Below are positions 35,261 to 47,672 of a stretch of DNA of 64,000 bases, piece by piece. The position numbers were made by a program, and so were the translations under genes. Each line of letters starts with the position of its first letter. The stretch's first letter is position 1. This stretch comes from Sinotaia quadrata (taxonomy: Eukaryota; Mollusca; Gastropoda; Architaenioglossa; Viviparidae). The notes beneath the pieces were generated by a model, which made no database searches, was not told where the DNA came from, and was given only the letters and a program-made list of their open reading frames with translations. The stretch covers positions 111,527,135 through 111,591,134 of the forward strand of contig CM054180.1 of the NCBI GenBank assembly GCA_028829895.1, read 5' to 3'.

Positions 35261-36211
35261 GTAATGGCGAATCTTACATGAAATCATATGATGTCATTGT
35301 CAGGTTCGCTTCGATACTTTCCGCTTGATAATATGGAAGAATACTCAACTATCGTTCATTCTACTTTCGCTTTCGTTGGATTAGTCTGAAATAGCTAGCG
35401 AATGCATGCACTTAAATTAACTTAAAAAGAAATTGAAATTTTTGACACAAATAGTCGCTACGGGCGAGGAGAAATAATTTTCACACTCTTGAAATTTGTA
35501 TGCAAACTTAAAGGTATTTTACGTAGCAAGTGGATTGCTAGTTCATATCGAGTCTTTTCCAGCATTGCTCTAAGGGAAATAATGCATCACTCTATTGCGG
35601 GTGTGTTTAGCTTCTGAATTACTTTACTTGATTTCAGTGCCGTATTAAAGCAATACTTTTACCAAGATTTGTTTATAAAACGATTATAAGCATAAGACTG
35701 ATGTTATTTATTTGTTCAAACGAAACAGCAAACGATTGTAAAAATGTTTAAAAAGAAAAATAAGTAATCGTTGAAAAATATTATGCTAATAGTAGAGAAT
35801 ATGTAGAGAGTTAATTATTCCATCTCTACCCTCTCCTTCCTCCTATCTCCTTTTCCTACTGCCAAATCTGGAACTCTTTTAAAATATGTAAGTATCTCAG
35901 TTTCAGTGCAGTGTCTGTGAACAGTTTCTGTTTAGTGTATGCATTGACGACAGTTCCTGTGCAGTAGATGTACATTTTGTACATACCTCATATTATATTG
36001 TATTATTTGTAAAGTGTATGTCAAATACAATATTTGATGATTTAAGTTTTCATTTTACGTGTTTTAATTGACATTTGCTCCTTTTACTCACTACGTCCTC
36101 AAAAGACTTCATACATTAGTGTTTATTTTGTTTATATTATTATAGTGGTTTTCCTCATTAATTCTTTATATTTTATTTTCAGTTTTCAATGGCGACATCA
36201 AGTATGGAACA
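35196..36211 (+). promoter_or_regulatory. upstream reading frame overlapping the gene 4 start
   Basis: ATGs at 35196 and 35223 share one frame that passes the predicted splice (35260 to 36183), overlaps the main ATG (36189) out of frame and stops at TAG near 36211. The part after the second ATG (MTFVIQVSSYCHSFQWRH) resembles the gene 2 and gene 5 peptides. It depends on the unproven transcription start. Confidence 0.35.
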
Positions 36212-37298
36212 CGTAGAAACCGAATGTAGCATTTGCCATGAAAATTATATCGAGCCGAAAATTCTACCATGCGCCCATTTGCTGTGTCGTAACTGCCTCG
36301 TCAGCTGGGTGAAGACAGGTACAGAGGCGCATTGTCCACTCTGTCGCAGCGCTATCTTCGACCTCAAGGACAGTAACTCAAGGAGCTCGGAAGATCTGGT
36401 AGACTCTTTGCCAACTGATCATGCAATGTCTACAGTTGTAGAGAGTTATAAAATTATTTCACAGCGACAAGTGTGTTGTGTACACGCTAATACAGATGCT
36501 GCGTCGCTGTGTCTACAATGTGGTGTCATGCTGTGTCAGTCCTGTGTTGAACATCACCACATACTACCGATAACTTCTTCGCATAAAACAGAAAATTTAG
36601 CAACACTGACAGCGGAACGAATGGCCGTTTTCCGACAATCGCCATGTTCTGCACATCCCAATAAAACATCGGAACTGTTTTGCTCGACGCATGGTGTTTC
36701 TATCTGCCATTTATGCTCCTCATCAAAGCACCGTGCCTGTCAGGAAGTGACAGACCTGAATGAATTATTAGAGAAACACAAACAGTCGTTTGTAGAAATG
36801 GAAGACAATTTAAGAAAAGTAGAGTCCGTTTTAAATGAGACTTTGGCGAAATTTGAAGATTCGGTTGTAAGATCAGAGAAAGATACGAAAGGTGCTTTTA
36901 CTAAGATAGACTCCATGTGTGACGACCTTATAGTCTCTGTGGGGTCATGTAGAAATAAATTGAAGAAAACATTAAAAGATTCAGAGGAAGGTTTTAAGGC
37001 AGCAGTTGAAGACAGGAAGTCGTATTTAGCACGGAGGATTGGACTCGTGACGTCACACAAACTACTTTTAAAACGCGTACAGCAAACTGCTTCCAGCAGC
37101 ATACTGGTGGCTATGGTAACTATGATCCAAAACCGCATCAATGACCTTACCTCTGCTGTATCACTTCCTTTAGATATGAAGCCAATGGAAATAGCGAAAC
37201 TGAATATTGACGAAGAGGCACCATTACGTGTGAAGAGTGAACTGGAAAAAATAAGTTACATGACATTCATCTCGCCAATACAAAACCATTTTTTAGAG
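36189..37298 (+). CDS. gene 4 exon 2: RING, B-boxes, coiled coil
   Basis: The exon encodes 370 codons with donor TTTAGAG|GTGGAC. The RING begins CSIC rather than CPIC. B-box 1 reads CCVH, CLQC, CQSC; B-box 2 reads CSAH, FCSTH, CHLC. The frame is open for a further 25 codons into the intron, ending in a hydrophobic stretch (NFFLFYLFYF) that I treat as intronic because the donor is conserved. Confidence 0.9.
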
Positions 37299-39977
37299 GT
37301 GGACATTGAAATATTAAACATTACATTATATCTAGCTGCACTTAACTTCTTTCTTTTTTATTTGTTTTACTTTTAATTGTAATAGTTTATTTAACGCAGA
37401 AGGTAGAATATGAACGCTGTATTCAGTGTTTAAAATATAAATACAGCGAATAGAGAATTTTGAAATAATTCTTTCTAGTCTATTTATAGTGCAATTATCA
37501 CGATTACGTCAATGTATATGTAAAAATTAATAGTTTGGCGTTTTGTACATTTTTATAAAGAGTATGTACATATAAAATAATTTATATAAGGGAGCATTTA
37601 TTATTAAAAGACATTATATTGATCATTTGATGATGAGAGTAACGCTTCATTCCTGCAGAAGTATCGTAGCTGGTATAGATTGAAAAACCTCTCGAAAACC
37701 TTTTCATTTTCCAAACCACGATTGCTCATGCAGAACACTTAACAGTAAAGTATTCATTGCACACTTTAGCGTTACTAGATTCCTTGGGGAAGGCATTTAA
37801 AAAATATATTTAATTTTACAACAATGATTACGTACAGGTAATTGTTAATTAGAGGACATAATTAGTTTTCTCTCAGCAATTTTACTTGTTATCTTACAGA
37901 ATGCCTGGATGTTTCACGACAACTGCGGAAGTAACATTACATTGGACAGAAACAGACAGACTGCGGAGTTAGACACAGGATCTTGGTGCAACAGTCTGGT
38001 GATGTCCAAGGAACCAATGTCTACCAACAATCTATATGAGGTAATTTCTTCATGGAAACTTTTAATTGGACAACTAATTAAAACCGTTTCGGAGGTTGTG
38101 TAATGCAGTGTTTCCTTACGTTAATGAAGAACACCCAAACGGATAATACAATATTACTTGCTTCTAAAGTAAATAAGCATAAGATGATAAATTGTAATGC
38201 ATTATGAGATTCCAACATTGCAGTATTATAATTATTGATAATAAAAAAAAAAGACTAAAGAAACGGTTAAGAAATATCAGTACATTTATTATAAGTTCCT
38301 TCTCTAATAACGGCGTCCCTTGATTTCTATGACACCTGTTTGGGCCACAAAAATGTCAACTTCGCTTTTCCCCTGTCTGCCCGTGTTGTTTGACACTTAA
38401 TGACAGTTCTGTCTGTGTACGTGAAAACAACTCCCTCTCACAGTAATCTCAAACAAATTAATTTTTCTTTGATTCCTTAAGCAATCTTTGAAAAAGTGTG
38501 TTTATCTCACCAATCCTTATTCAGTACGTAGTGGACAATTTTCTCATTCTCTGAAGGAAACGCCATCATTAAATACAAATACGTTTCTCTCCAATAACAT
38601 CGAAGCTAGAAACCTCAGTGTTTAGAAATCATGCCCGCTTGTGTTCTTAAAAGTTAAATTTCTTTAACATCTTCCAGCGTTATTGACATCAGAATTTATT
38701 ATTTAATTTCTTTCTGCTTATCAGGAACAAATGTTTGATATATGATGCCTGTTTGCCCTTAATATTTCAGTTTGCTTTAAGAAAATTTATTCTTGAGAAA
38801 TGTAGTTCGTAGTGTGCAACACGATAACGATAATACTTTGTAAAATATATTTTATACAGTTATCTTTAATTGTAATAAACAAATAAATGATAATGAGACA
38901 ACAAACTGTAGGACTACACTTGAAAAAGGAGAAAATTAAAACAGAGGCAAAAGCTTTAGGACTATACTTGAAAAAGGAGGAAATTAAGACAGAGGCAAAA
39001 GCCAGTAAGACTACACTTGAAAAAGGAGAAAATTAAGAGAGGCAAAAGATAGAATGCAGAGTGGAGACAGAGATTGGACTAACAAAGGGAATAGAGGGAG
39101 ATAACCTGAGAGATGAAATAAAAACGCTCGTTTTCAAAACTTATTTTTCATTCATCCCGTACCTGAAAAATGTGATTCTAATGAAACTATTATAAAAAAT
39201 GCACAAATAATTTTCTTGTCATACAAACATTCACAGATAGATAGACAGACAGACGAACGGACAGAAGGAAGGATAGATATTGCGGTACCATTGGGAAGGA
39301 AGTGTTTGATTTATTCTTAATTTAATTCATTATCCCAAACTGGTAGCCTGTACGTCTCATGACACACTGAGAGCATGCCAAGTATTATTATCATATTTCT
39401 TAAGAAACACGACGCTGTACATTAATTAAATAAATATAATTTAATATGACTTTTACAGACTCAAACCCTTTCCTGACAGTAAACATTACAAATATGACTG
39501 AAAAGTGAATAAATAACACATAGTAGATATTTTTTAATGCTTTTTAAGCGTGCGTATATATTTATATTCATTCAATTAAACATTCTTGTTGCAAAATATT
39601 TGTAAGAAATATTTTAACTAAATTTAAAAAATAGAATAATTATATGAAGTAAAAAGAAACACATTAATTAAATTATTTTCATTTCATTTACCTAGATAAA
39701 AGTGGAGGAAATAGATCCAAAGTACATTGGAAAATACACAGCAGTTGGAGTTTGTGAAGAGAGCGCACTCTCAGTCCCACTGCCACTTAATTACTACAGT
39801 ATAAAGACTTTTGTCGGAGTACGAGCATCACATGGCATTCGTCACTGTCAAATAGTTGGTCATATTGTGTAACAAATGTGTCTGTTTATTAAGCTGTTTA
39901 AACAAAGTAATATGTGTCTATGTCTGCAGTTTGCATGCGAGCTAGCATCTTGGTTTGTGTCAATGTTTGTGTGTGCG

Positions 39978-40009
<32 letters not shown>

Positions 40010-43000
40010 TGCGTGTGTGTGTGTGCGTGACGGAGGTATGTACACATACACAAAGAATAAAAAAATAATAAATCATTATATGCAATTTTAAATATGTTAT
40101 ATATACCTTGGAAAATGCTTATCGTTATAATAGATCTTAAATATGAATAAATGGCTTATTTTTCAGCAAAATATACTTTCAGTCGTACGCGAATTGTGTA
40201 CATGGTATATACTCTGTGGAGAATTTAGATAATGAGTTTAAGATAAAGGAAATACTTCATACATGTTTAATGTCAATATTGATACCGTATAAAATATTAC
40301 GCTGCCTTTGATCTCATAGTAATTTCCAGTGCCTGCCATGAATACAAATTTCAAATTGTGTATCTTTTTATTGCAGGTATTTTTTTTTTTGTTGGCCTAT
40401 CAGATTTTATTTCATTTTTAAAAAATTGCTGGTTTGTTTTTGTGATGGCAATTATTTATCAAGTAGAGATATTTAGAAACAATTAAATAAATTTGTTTTA
40501 ATGTTTTCTTTTAGACTAACCAGTTCTCCTGTCCTGCCTTAATGACTGTTAAAGTCGGAAGTCATCTTGGTGTGATGGTTGATACATCCCACTCTCTTCA
40601 TGTGTACGTGGACGGCAAAGACCAAGGAGTTATGGCAAAGAATGTGGCAGGGCCGTGTTATGCAGTGTTTGGTCTTGATTATTTAAAGAAAGTTTGTGCA
40701 TTTTTATTCGGAAAGTTAATATATTCTAAACGAAATATTTCCTTAAGAAGGTTTATGAATTTTCCGTCAGAAATTTATCATGTTAGAAAACGAAATGTTA
40801 TTGTTAGTGGCTTTGTGCACTTTAATTCACAATATGAATGTTTGTAAAAGAAATTCTAACTTGCTTTATGCATTTGTGAATCAAATATTGAATTTGATTT
40901 TATTCCGGACTTACTAAATAAAATTTTTTTACATTACTCTCTAGCGTTTCGTAAATGATAATGTCAATGACGATTTTTCTTTTCAAACTTTTCAGCATTG
41001 CCTATCTGCCGAGAATTTATAGAATTCAGTTCTGAATGGAATCCGTTGTACACTTTCAAATTAATGAAATATTTATAACCAAGCTAAAATGAGTGAATCG
41101 CTTCCCTGTGCCGGTAAAATGTAAAGTGCTAAACACTAATGTAACCAACATGTGTTTCTTCTAGTGTAGTTATATATATGCAAGAATTTTGGAAGAGAGT
41201 TAAAAGTTCGCGGAAGTAACTTTAAACCATTACAGTATGTTATACTGAGTGGTTGTATAACATACAATTAGAAAAGTGGAATACAAATAGGAACAAAAAT
41301 GTGCCGACACGCCAGACTTTGATTCGGTATAATGATTTGTCCATGACGCACTCTGGTTGCGTTCGTATGCATGAAAAATACATTATTAGTGAATAATTTA
41401 ATTTTAATACTATTTATCCTTTATCATCGTTAAACACAACGAAGATTACTTCTTTCATCATTTTACGATTAATAATTAACTAGCGAATTGCTCATGACTT
41501 TTTATATGTATTTAGTAGGATCCTGACTCAGAGATTGTGACTTGTTTAAGTACATATTCGCGAACAATTTCCGTATATAGTGAATTTTTCAAACCTGTAC
41601 CTATGTTAAATTGTTACTGGATAAAAACTAATTTGAATATGATGCACGATATCCGATTTTGATTATGTTCTGTGATATAATGCAAATATTTTACTTGAAT
41701 CTTTGTAGCCTAACTACCTTACACTTTAGGAAATCTAGAGCTGCCATTTCGGCGAATTGTTCCTAAAGTCTGAATCCCTACAAATAGGTCAGTCAATTTT
41801 TTTCTAAAATGCTGCCCGGGTACCCATCAAAATTTTGAACGGGTACCCGTACGAAAATTAGTATAATCTCCATCGCAACTCGACATCTCTACACAAAGCT
41901 ACTTAACCATTAAGCATGCGCTCTATTTTACACAGTAGCGAAAGGTATACATGTAGTGACTTACTATTAGTTATGATCTTTGTATGTACAACGCAAAATG
42001 TTATCAATCATTACATAAACTAAAGTAAGCTAAAGCTAAATAAAATGTCAACAACAATAACGTATTTCAAAATAGAGAATCGAGTTCAATCACCCTTCGC
42101 CGATAGAATTTCTTTGCACAGATTACATTTCGTTGTGTCACTATCCAATCACTTGGCGTGACTCCACACAGACGATGTCTTCCCCGTATTAAAAATATTA
42201 CATTATTATTTAATTTATTGACTAGTTTGTTTACTGAAGTCTTATTAACATCAATAAAATGCTACACCTTTTTACGAGCACAACAATCACAAGGAAAAGA
42301 AAGGGCATGAGCTATGGTGATTAGTGATCTATGTCGTAAATAATTAATTCTAGGTAAAGCGGATGTTCAGTGCGTAAGCCAACCCACGGCCGGCACAATT
42401 TAGCAGCCGCCATCTACGGGCGGGATGCGAGTATGACCGGAGGGGGTGTGCTAAATCGTGTATAGACATAATGGCCGCATTACCACGGGTACCCGTTCTC
42501 AATTTTACTACCCGGGTATTAGCACCACTACGTACAAAACATACCCATAGCTGAACACAATATACTTGATATATATAAATCGGTTGTCAAGAGCATTGAT
42601 CTGGTGTTGGATTCATCTACTTTGTTAAGTTGTATCAGTATTTATTTTAACAGTGTTTTTACGTATGTACTGATTCCTATTGCATTTATCACTAAATTAC
42701 ATCTGCATTCGATTTAACTGCTGCAGCATTACAATGCAAAGAGTGGGATAGCAGGACTGACCAAGTATGAACATGTCCGAAAAGCCTGACATTAATGAAT
42801 GTTATTGAATAACACTGAAAACAGTTTATCATAACTAAACTTGATTTGTAGTAGTGGACTTATTTGAACTGAAATGATATGACTGACCATTGCTGAACAA
42901 CACTACACCTGACTGGTGTTCAGTGGTGTTTTTAATTGTAACAAAAAATATGGTCAAACATATCAAGACTAAACTCTTCTGAACACTATTTACTATGGGT

Positions 43001-43361
43001 AACTGTTACAATACATATATATCACTTCTTAATAAATCTGAGCAATATGAGGACTAAGTACAACTGATCAAGACTAAAAGATTTCATCTAAAATATGGAT
43101 CAAATGCAAGAGTGTATGGTTTTAATTTTATTACATTTGAAAATATTTCCCTGTTTTCGTTCTATAAGTTACATGATTTATTACTTTTTCCTCAGAGGAA
43201 TTATGATGAAATATTGTTCTTTTATTGCATCGTAAAACCCTTTCATTATTTTTGCAGGTAACTACACTTCCTGTATCGACTCCCCAGTGAACTATATTAA
43301 ACTTCTGTTCAGTGACCCAGAAAACAGGAAGACTGTAATCAGCTGGTCGGATTGCGGATAA
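36189..43361 (+). CDS. gene 4: TRIM-like RING/B-box/coiled-coil-NHR E3 ubiquitin ligase
   Basis: Exons are 36189-37298, 37900-38040, 39696-39818, 40515-40695 and 43258-43361, about 552 aa. All zinc ligands and the RING Trp are kept, the NHR is whole, and the C-terminal tail matches gene 5, so this is one of the two best complete models. Introns 1-5 are 922, 601, 1655, 696 and 2562 bp; the last contains a 746-bp hAT-like element. Two codons are lost in frame in the NHR: one in exon 3 and one in exon 5. Confidence 0.75.
37900..38040 (+). CDS. gene 4 exon 3 (NHR segment 1)
   Basis: The exon is 141 bp, one codon shorter than the other copies. It reads NAWMFHDNCGSNITLDRNRQ, TAEL, patch DTGSWCNS, LVMSKEPMSTNNLYE. 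The missing codon falls inside the variable patch. Confidence 0.75.
38905..39035. repeat. about 55-bp tandem repeat, three copies
   Basis: Copies of GGACTACACTTGAAAAAGGA then GAAAATTAAGACAGAGGCAA in intron 3 of gene 4. Gene 5 has a single copy at about 51400-51440. Confidence 0.75.
39696..39818 (+). CDS. gene 4 exon 4 (NHR segment 2)
   Basis: The exon is 123 bp, phase 0/0, with donor GGA|GTACGA. It reads IKVEEID, patch [23 protein letters not shown], patch LNYYSI, KTFVG. Confidence 0.7.
39966..40030. repeat. (TG)n/(GTGC)n microsatellite in intron 4 of gene 4
   Basis: Short TG run with five GTGC units in the middle. Confidence 0.85.
40515..40695 (+). CDS. gene 4 exon 5 (NHR segment 3)
   Basis: The exon is 181 bp. 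It reads [60 protein letters not shown]. One codon is missing from the DYFLKK stretch, and G replaces D in FDL. Confidence 0.75.
41777..42538. mobile_element. hAT-like non-autonomous element (746 bp) with 8-bp target duplication
   Basis: The element spans 41785-42530, between CCTACAAA (41777-41784) and CGTACAAA (42531-42538), an 8-bp duplication with one mismatch, as hAT elements leave. Its ends read TAGGTCAGTCAAT inward from the left and TAGTGGTGCTAAT from the right, both starting TAG. Palindromic CGGGTACCCG sites lie near both ends (about 41820-41850 and 42486-42515). Genes 1 and 2 lack it at this place (ATCCCTGCAAATCTTACACA in gene 1). No transposase is encoded. It lies in intron 5 of gene 4. 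Confidence 0.75.
43258..43361 (+). CDS. gene 4 exon 6 (full C-terminus)
   Basis: The exon is 104 bp after CTTTGCAG-like TTTTTGCAG. The frame completes a Cys codon, then NYTSCIDSPVNYIKLLFSDP, ENRKTVISWSDCG, stop at 43359-43361. It agrees with gene 5 at all but three residues, which supports this frame over the alternative (VTTLPVSTPQ, stop). Confidence 0.65.
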
Positions 43362-43465
43362 TAATTTTTATGAAAATAATATAACTATTGACAAATAAGT
43401 ATTAGTAATCCTTTCATTAAGAGTACAATAGCATTTTCCGTCATATGTAACTTATGTTTAGAGTC

Positions 43466-43471
43466 AATAAA
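43466..43471 (+). terminator. poly(A) signal of gene 4
   Basis: AATAAA in GAGTCAATAAATTATA, 105 bp after the stop codon. Confidence 0.6.
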
Positions 43472-46400
43472 TTATATTTACTTTCTACGTATCTCAAAAT
43501 TCTCTCCGCTCTCTTATCACATTATAAGATTGTGCGCGTGTGTGTGTGTGAGTGTTATGAGTGTATGTGTGTTTGTGTGCGAGAGAGAATGTGTATGTAT
43601 GTGTTTGTTTGCTTTGTGTATGCGTGCGAACGAACGTGTGTGCGTGAAGCAAAGATTGACATTTACCCTACTAAACGTTAGCTGAAATTTTACTGGGATG
43701 ACTTAAGAAACATTTTTTTTAAAGAATATTTTACATTTATATAACACAATGAAGGTAAACGTTACGCTGAACTCAAAAAGAGAACTGTTTTATTAAATGA
43801 CTTTGTTTTGTTATACATATACATATCACTAACATCTGCTATATAACAATATACATCTCTAAGAAAAACGATTTCTAACAATTTTGCACATCTAAGCAAT
43901 TTATTCTGATACGTGTACTAGAGCATTATTACAACATACTTATCATTTTAAGTTTAAGACACACACACAAGCACATATATTGCTTATAAATCTGTATTGC
44001 TGAACACTAATCAGGACGTTGAACGATATATACATATTAATAAACATGAATAAGGAATTCACTATGGTAACGTTAGTGATGCATTGATTTCTACTTAGTG
44101 TCTCTGTTCACATGAAACCTCTCTGTCTTTCTCTCTCTCTCTCTGTCTCTCTCTCTCCTACACACATACACACACACAAATATATTATTAGCTCTCACAC
44201 ACACACACAAATATATTATTAGATGAAAGTATCCATTTTTCATTTTCATTTAAACTCAAAAATTGAACTAATTTTTCCCATTAACGTTGATGATATTCGT
44301 GTCTACTATTGCAACATTACCAAGTTACTATCTCACATTTTAAGCAATTATTTTCATTAAAGGCTCCTGTGTTCTTAATCATTCAATAATTAAAAAACAA
44401 AACTTATGTTAATATCTCCTTATTTGGAGTGGAACCCTTATAGTGAATACTCTCCTATGTCTTGTAATTAGTTCAGAGTTTGACCTATTAATAAAATTGT
44501 TATAACGACCATTGTCACGAACTTAACACAAAGGAATACAGTTTTGTTGATAGTCTTACAGAAATATTTTATATTCTCTTACTACCAGTTTCAGTTTACC
44601 CATTCCTTTCATCATAATTGAAATTTCAGTAAAGTTATTATTTTCTCAGGATTTTAAATGAAAGTTTAAATAACAGTCATCTCATAAGTGAAAGAAATAA
44701 AAATGGCGATGTAACTACTCTGTGTCGATTGTCACAATTTTGAAATTTTATATTTTAATCTGATTTCTGATATCAACTATAGCTATTGCTACATATATTT
44801 TCTGATAATGTTTTATCGTTTCCTCAGAACACAGCTTTTCTAGTAATCGTAAATATGTAAACACTTATTAAGTCATATCAGATTGCCATGGAAATAAGGT
44901 TACAATTGTAGTCCTCCTCGCCACTAACCACTCAAGGTGAAGGAGAGAAAATTGCATAAGTATATGTGTGATCAACTCAAGTAAAAAAATTGATGTTTGA
45001 TCTTCCTCACAATCTTCCTTCTTCCATTGTATTGATTTGTTTAGTTAGAAATGCTCAGTGCTATTTATTACTTTCGACTCTAGACGGTAATCCGGAAAGT
45101 GATTGTAAATTTATATATAATATTTAATTCATAATTATTGCCTTTACGCCAAAAGGATCTGACGTGTGCTAGCTTCCCGACTTTGTAACTGGGTCACAGC
45201 AATACAGTATTTAGTTTGAGGGAGTGTGCTCTGACATGAAATGAATGATTTATCTACTGCAATTCACGAGGAAATAAGATAGAAGACGGGCATGTTCTGA
45301 TACACAAGTTAAATGAAAGCCGATGAATGTTGACCAAAGTACTACAGTACTCAACAAAGTTAAACGAAAGTCCATGAATGCTGAACAAAGTATGACAGTA
45401 CATAACAGTTTCTCCATAATTCTTCTGATCACTAAATGTTCTCGTGTGTACAAATTTCACAGCCTTAGAGTTTTGACATCCACGTATTCTTTCAATCGTT
45501 GATACTCGTGCAGTTTTATAAAGCTCAGTACAGAAGTATCACACTGACTCCCTGCCAGTCACAATATACACCTAGCGGTAGCTCCTTCTCTTTGCATAGG
45601 TTTATTATTTAAGAAATATTTGTAAATGACACGATATAAAGCTTTTGCTTTATTAGTAACTCTATGATCTAATGTTGAACGTACAAGCATCACTCAAATT
45701 TGTTTACGGGGACGCAGGTAATTTCTGTTTTATTATTGTAATCTAAGGTATAAAGCAAATTGATAAACTAAATTACCAATCTCCAGAGAATTCATTATTC
45801 AGGACACTTCTCCTATCACATTCTTTATCAGTTTAGAGGGACACTTCCCTAGATATATTATTGTCTGACTTCTAAGAATGAATACAATTAAGCCATCACC
45901 ACCCAAGCATACATATATCCTTCTCTGTTTAATTATAGATGTGAAAGTGTAACAGATAACAAAAAACTATTTAATGCATATTAAAAGTTAAGAATAAAAT
46001 GATACATAATAAATGTAGTCTATCTAATCTGAACCTTTATAAATCAGTAAAATCACATGACCCAGTGTTTATCCATGATGACTGAGTAGTCTCTATTTGT
46101 ATCCTGGCATGAACTGTAAACTGCTGAAAGTAGTCACTGTGCTGTCTAGTCTTATTTGACAGGTGAATACACAGCATTGACAGTCAGCCAAATGAAGTCA
46201 TGTCATGCTGCACTGTGGCTGGACTGGTCAGTGTCAATGAAGTATTTGGCTGGAGACATTAATGAAAAATTTGATGAAACCGAAGAATGTTGTGAAGAAT
46301 TCAGACTAGAAGGATGAATAATGAAAGCTTTGTGTGCACATTTACTGTTTCATAATTGATTAATGTGATATTTCTAGCATGTGATTGATATCTACTCAAG

Positions 46401-47472
46401 CATGTCTGAGGATCAAAGAATTTATATCTGATGGCTATGCTACATAGTACTTATTACATAATCACAGAGACATCACAAGACTGAAATGTTCAACTCTTTA
46501 ATTAACAATTAATGTTTTAAGTTCCCTTTATAACCTATCTATGCAATTATGTAAGATAGAAATCTTAAAAACCGAATGAGACTTGTATATAATTAATTTG
46601 GAAGATTACATAATTAATAAATTATAATAATTAATTATTACTTAATGTCATTTGCATTTTGGGTGTTATGTTGTGATATACCTTGATATTATATTGTAAT
46701 TTTCTGTGCTATACTTAGAAAATCTGTACTATAGTGTATTTTACCAATTATATTGTAATATGCTGTGCAATACTTTGATATATTGTAATATGCTGTACTA
46801 TACATTAATATATTGTAATATGCTGTGCTATTCATTGATATATTGTAATATGCTGTGCTATACTTTGATATATTGTAAAATGCTTTGCTAAAATGAAATA
46901 CATTGTGTTATATTTGGCTATGTTGTGAAATAATGCACTCTTAAGCGTGAGTGACATAAATTATTTTAAAATCATAATGATTAATGATTAAACAATAAAA
47001 TCTGCAACATCATTTTCTCTTGTTCTGTTTGTCTTTCAGACATGAAATCATTCGTTCAAAAGTTTAGCAATTATTTAATGGCATATTTATTCAGCTTCCA
47101 GCTTGTTAAGTTATCTGCCTTGTTTATTCTTTTTTTTTTTCGGCAGCAGGACAATGGAAGTAAAATTCCAACATGTAGTTGTTATTAACTTCATGTTAAC
47201 TGCTCAGTGCATTTTAGGAAAGGGCAGTTGGCGCACTCTTGAGTGTATACAAATTAATTAATTTTTAAAATGATATTATAATTATATAATTCTCAGTGAG
47301 AAATTATCAAAAGTCCATGTAAAAACTTATAAATAAAATGGGTATCCACTTACTTAATCCAATTACTGTTTACCTACAAACAGTTTTAACATGAAAGATT
47401 TTCAAATTCATCTCAACCACTTTATACCTATGTATATTCACTTTAATCATGATATTTTAATCGTGTCCGTAC
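43472..47472. other. intergenic region between genes 4 and 5
   Basis: No gene is seen. It holds a degraded TG tract (43533-43640), short CT and CA runs (44125-44210), unit-type sequence and a 30-bp minisatellite (46676-46920). About 820 bp present at 7030-7880 in the unit before gene 2 are missing here at about 45830, where CTATCACA joins TTCTTTATCAGTTTAGA. The rest, 45630-46920, is nearly identical to that unit. Confidence 0.6.
46676..46920. repeat. 30-bp minisatellite, clean copies
   Basis: Four adjacent copies of TGCTGTGCTATACTTTGATA then TATTGTAATA, with more degenerate copies on both sides. Confidence 0.85.
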
Positions 47473-47672
47473 AATTTAAGTTTTGTTTAAAGGGAGATAT
47501 AACATTTTCGAAACAATTGTGTTATGACGTACGTAATCTCCCTTTTGTCGCCATAGGTAACGGATCATGTGACAAGGACAGTCGCAGCCATTTGTTTCCC
47601 ATTCGTCATTCGTGACATACAGAAAGAGAATTCCATGATCTTTGTCAATCGAGTGTCGCGATACTGTCACAG
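47473..47672 (+). promoter_or_regulatory. promoter-like block and non-coding exon 1 of gene 5
   Basis: Nearly identical to the gene 2 block: TGACGTACGTAAT, CGCCATAGGTAACGG, ATCATGTGAC, AGTCGCAGCCATTTG and the donor CTGTCACAG|GTAATG at 47672/47673. Gene 2 and gene 5 are the closest pair in this region. Confidence 0.55.

Noticed and set aside
37909..38103. Stand-alone small proteins from exon 3 (also at 25998 and 62508)
   Set aside because: Same reason: conserved splice sites bound the homologous part and the rest is intron.
43258..43361. Reading exon 6 in phase 0 (VTTLPVSTPQ, stop)
   Set aside because: Genes 4 and 5 conserve the longer NYTSC...ISWS-CG frame, and the exon 5 donor T|GTGCAT supplies the needed phase.
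47391..47670. Open frames across the promoter/exon 1 block of gene 5
   Set aside because: They are not conserved in frame in the other four blocks, whereas the donor and upstream strings are.
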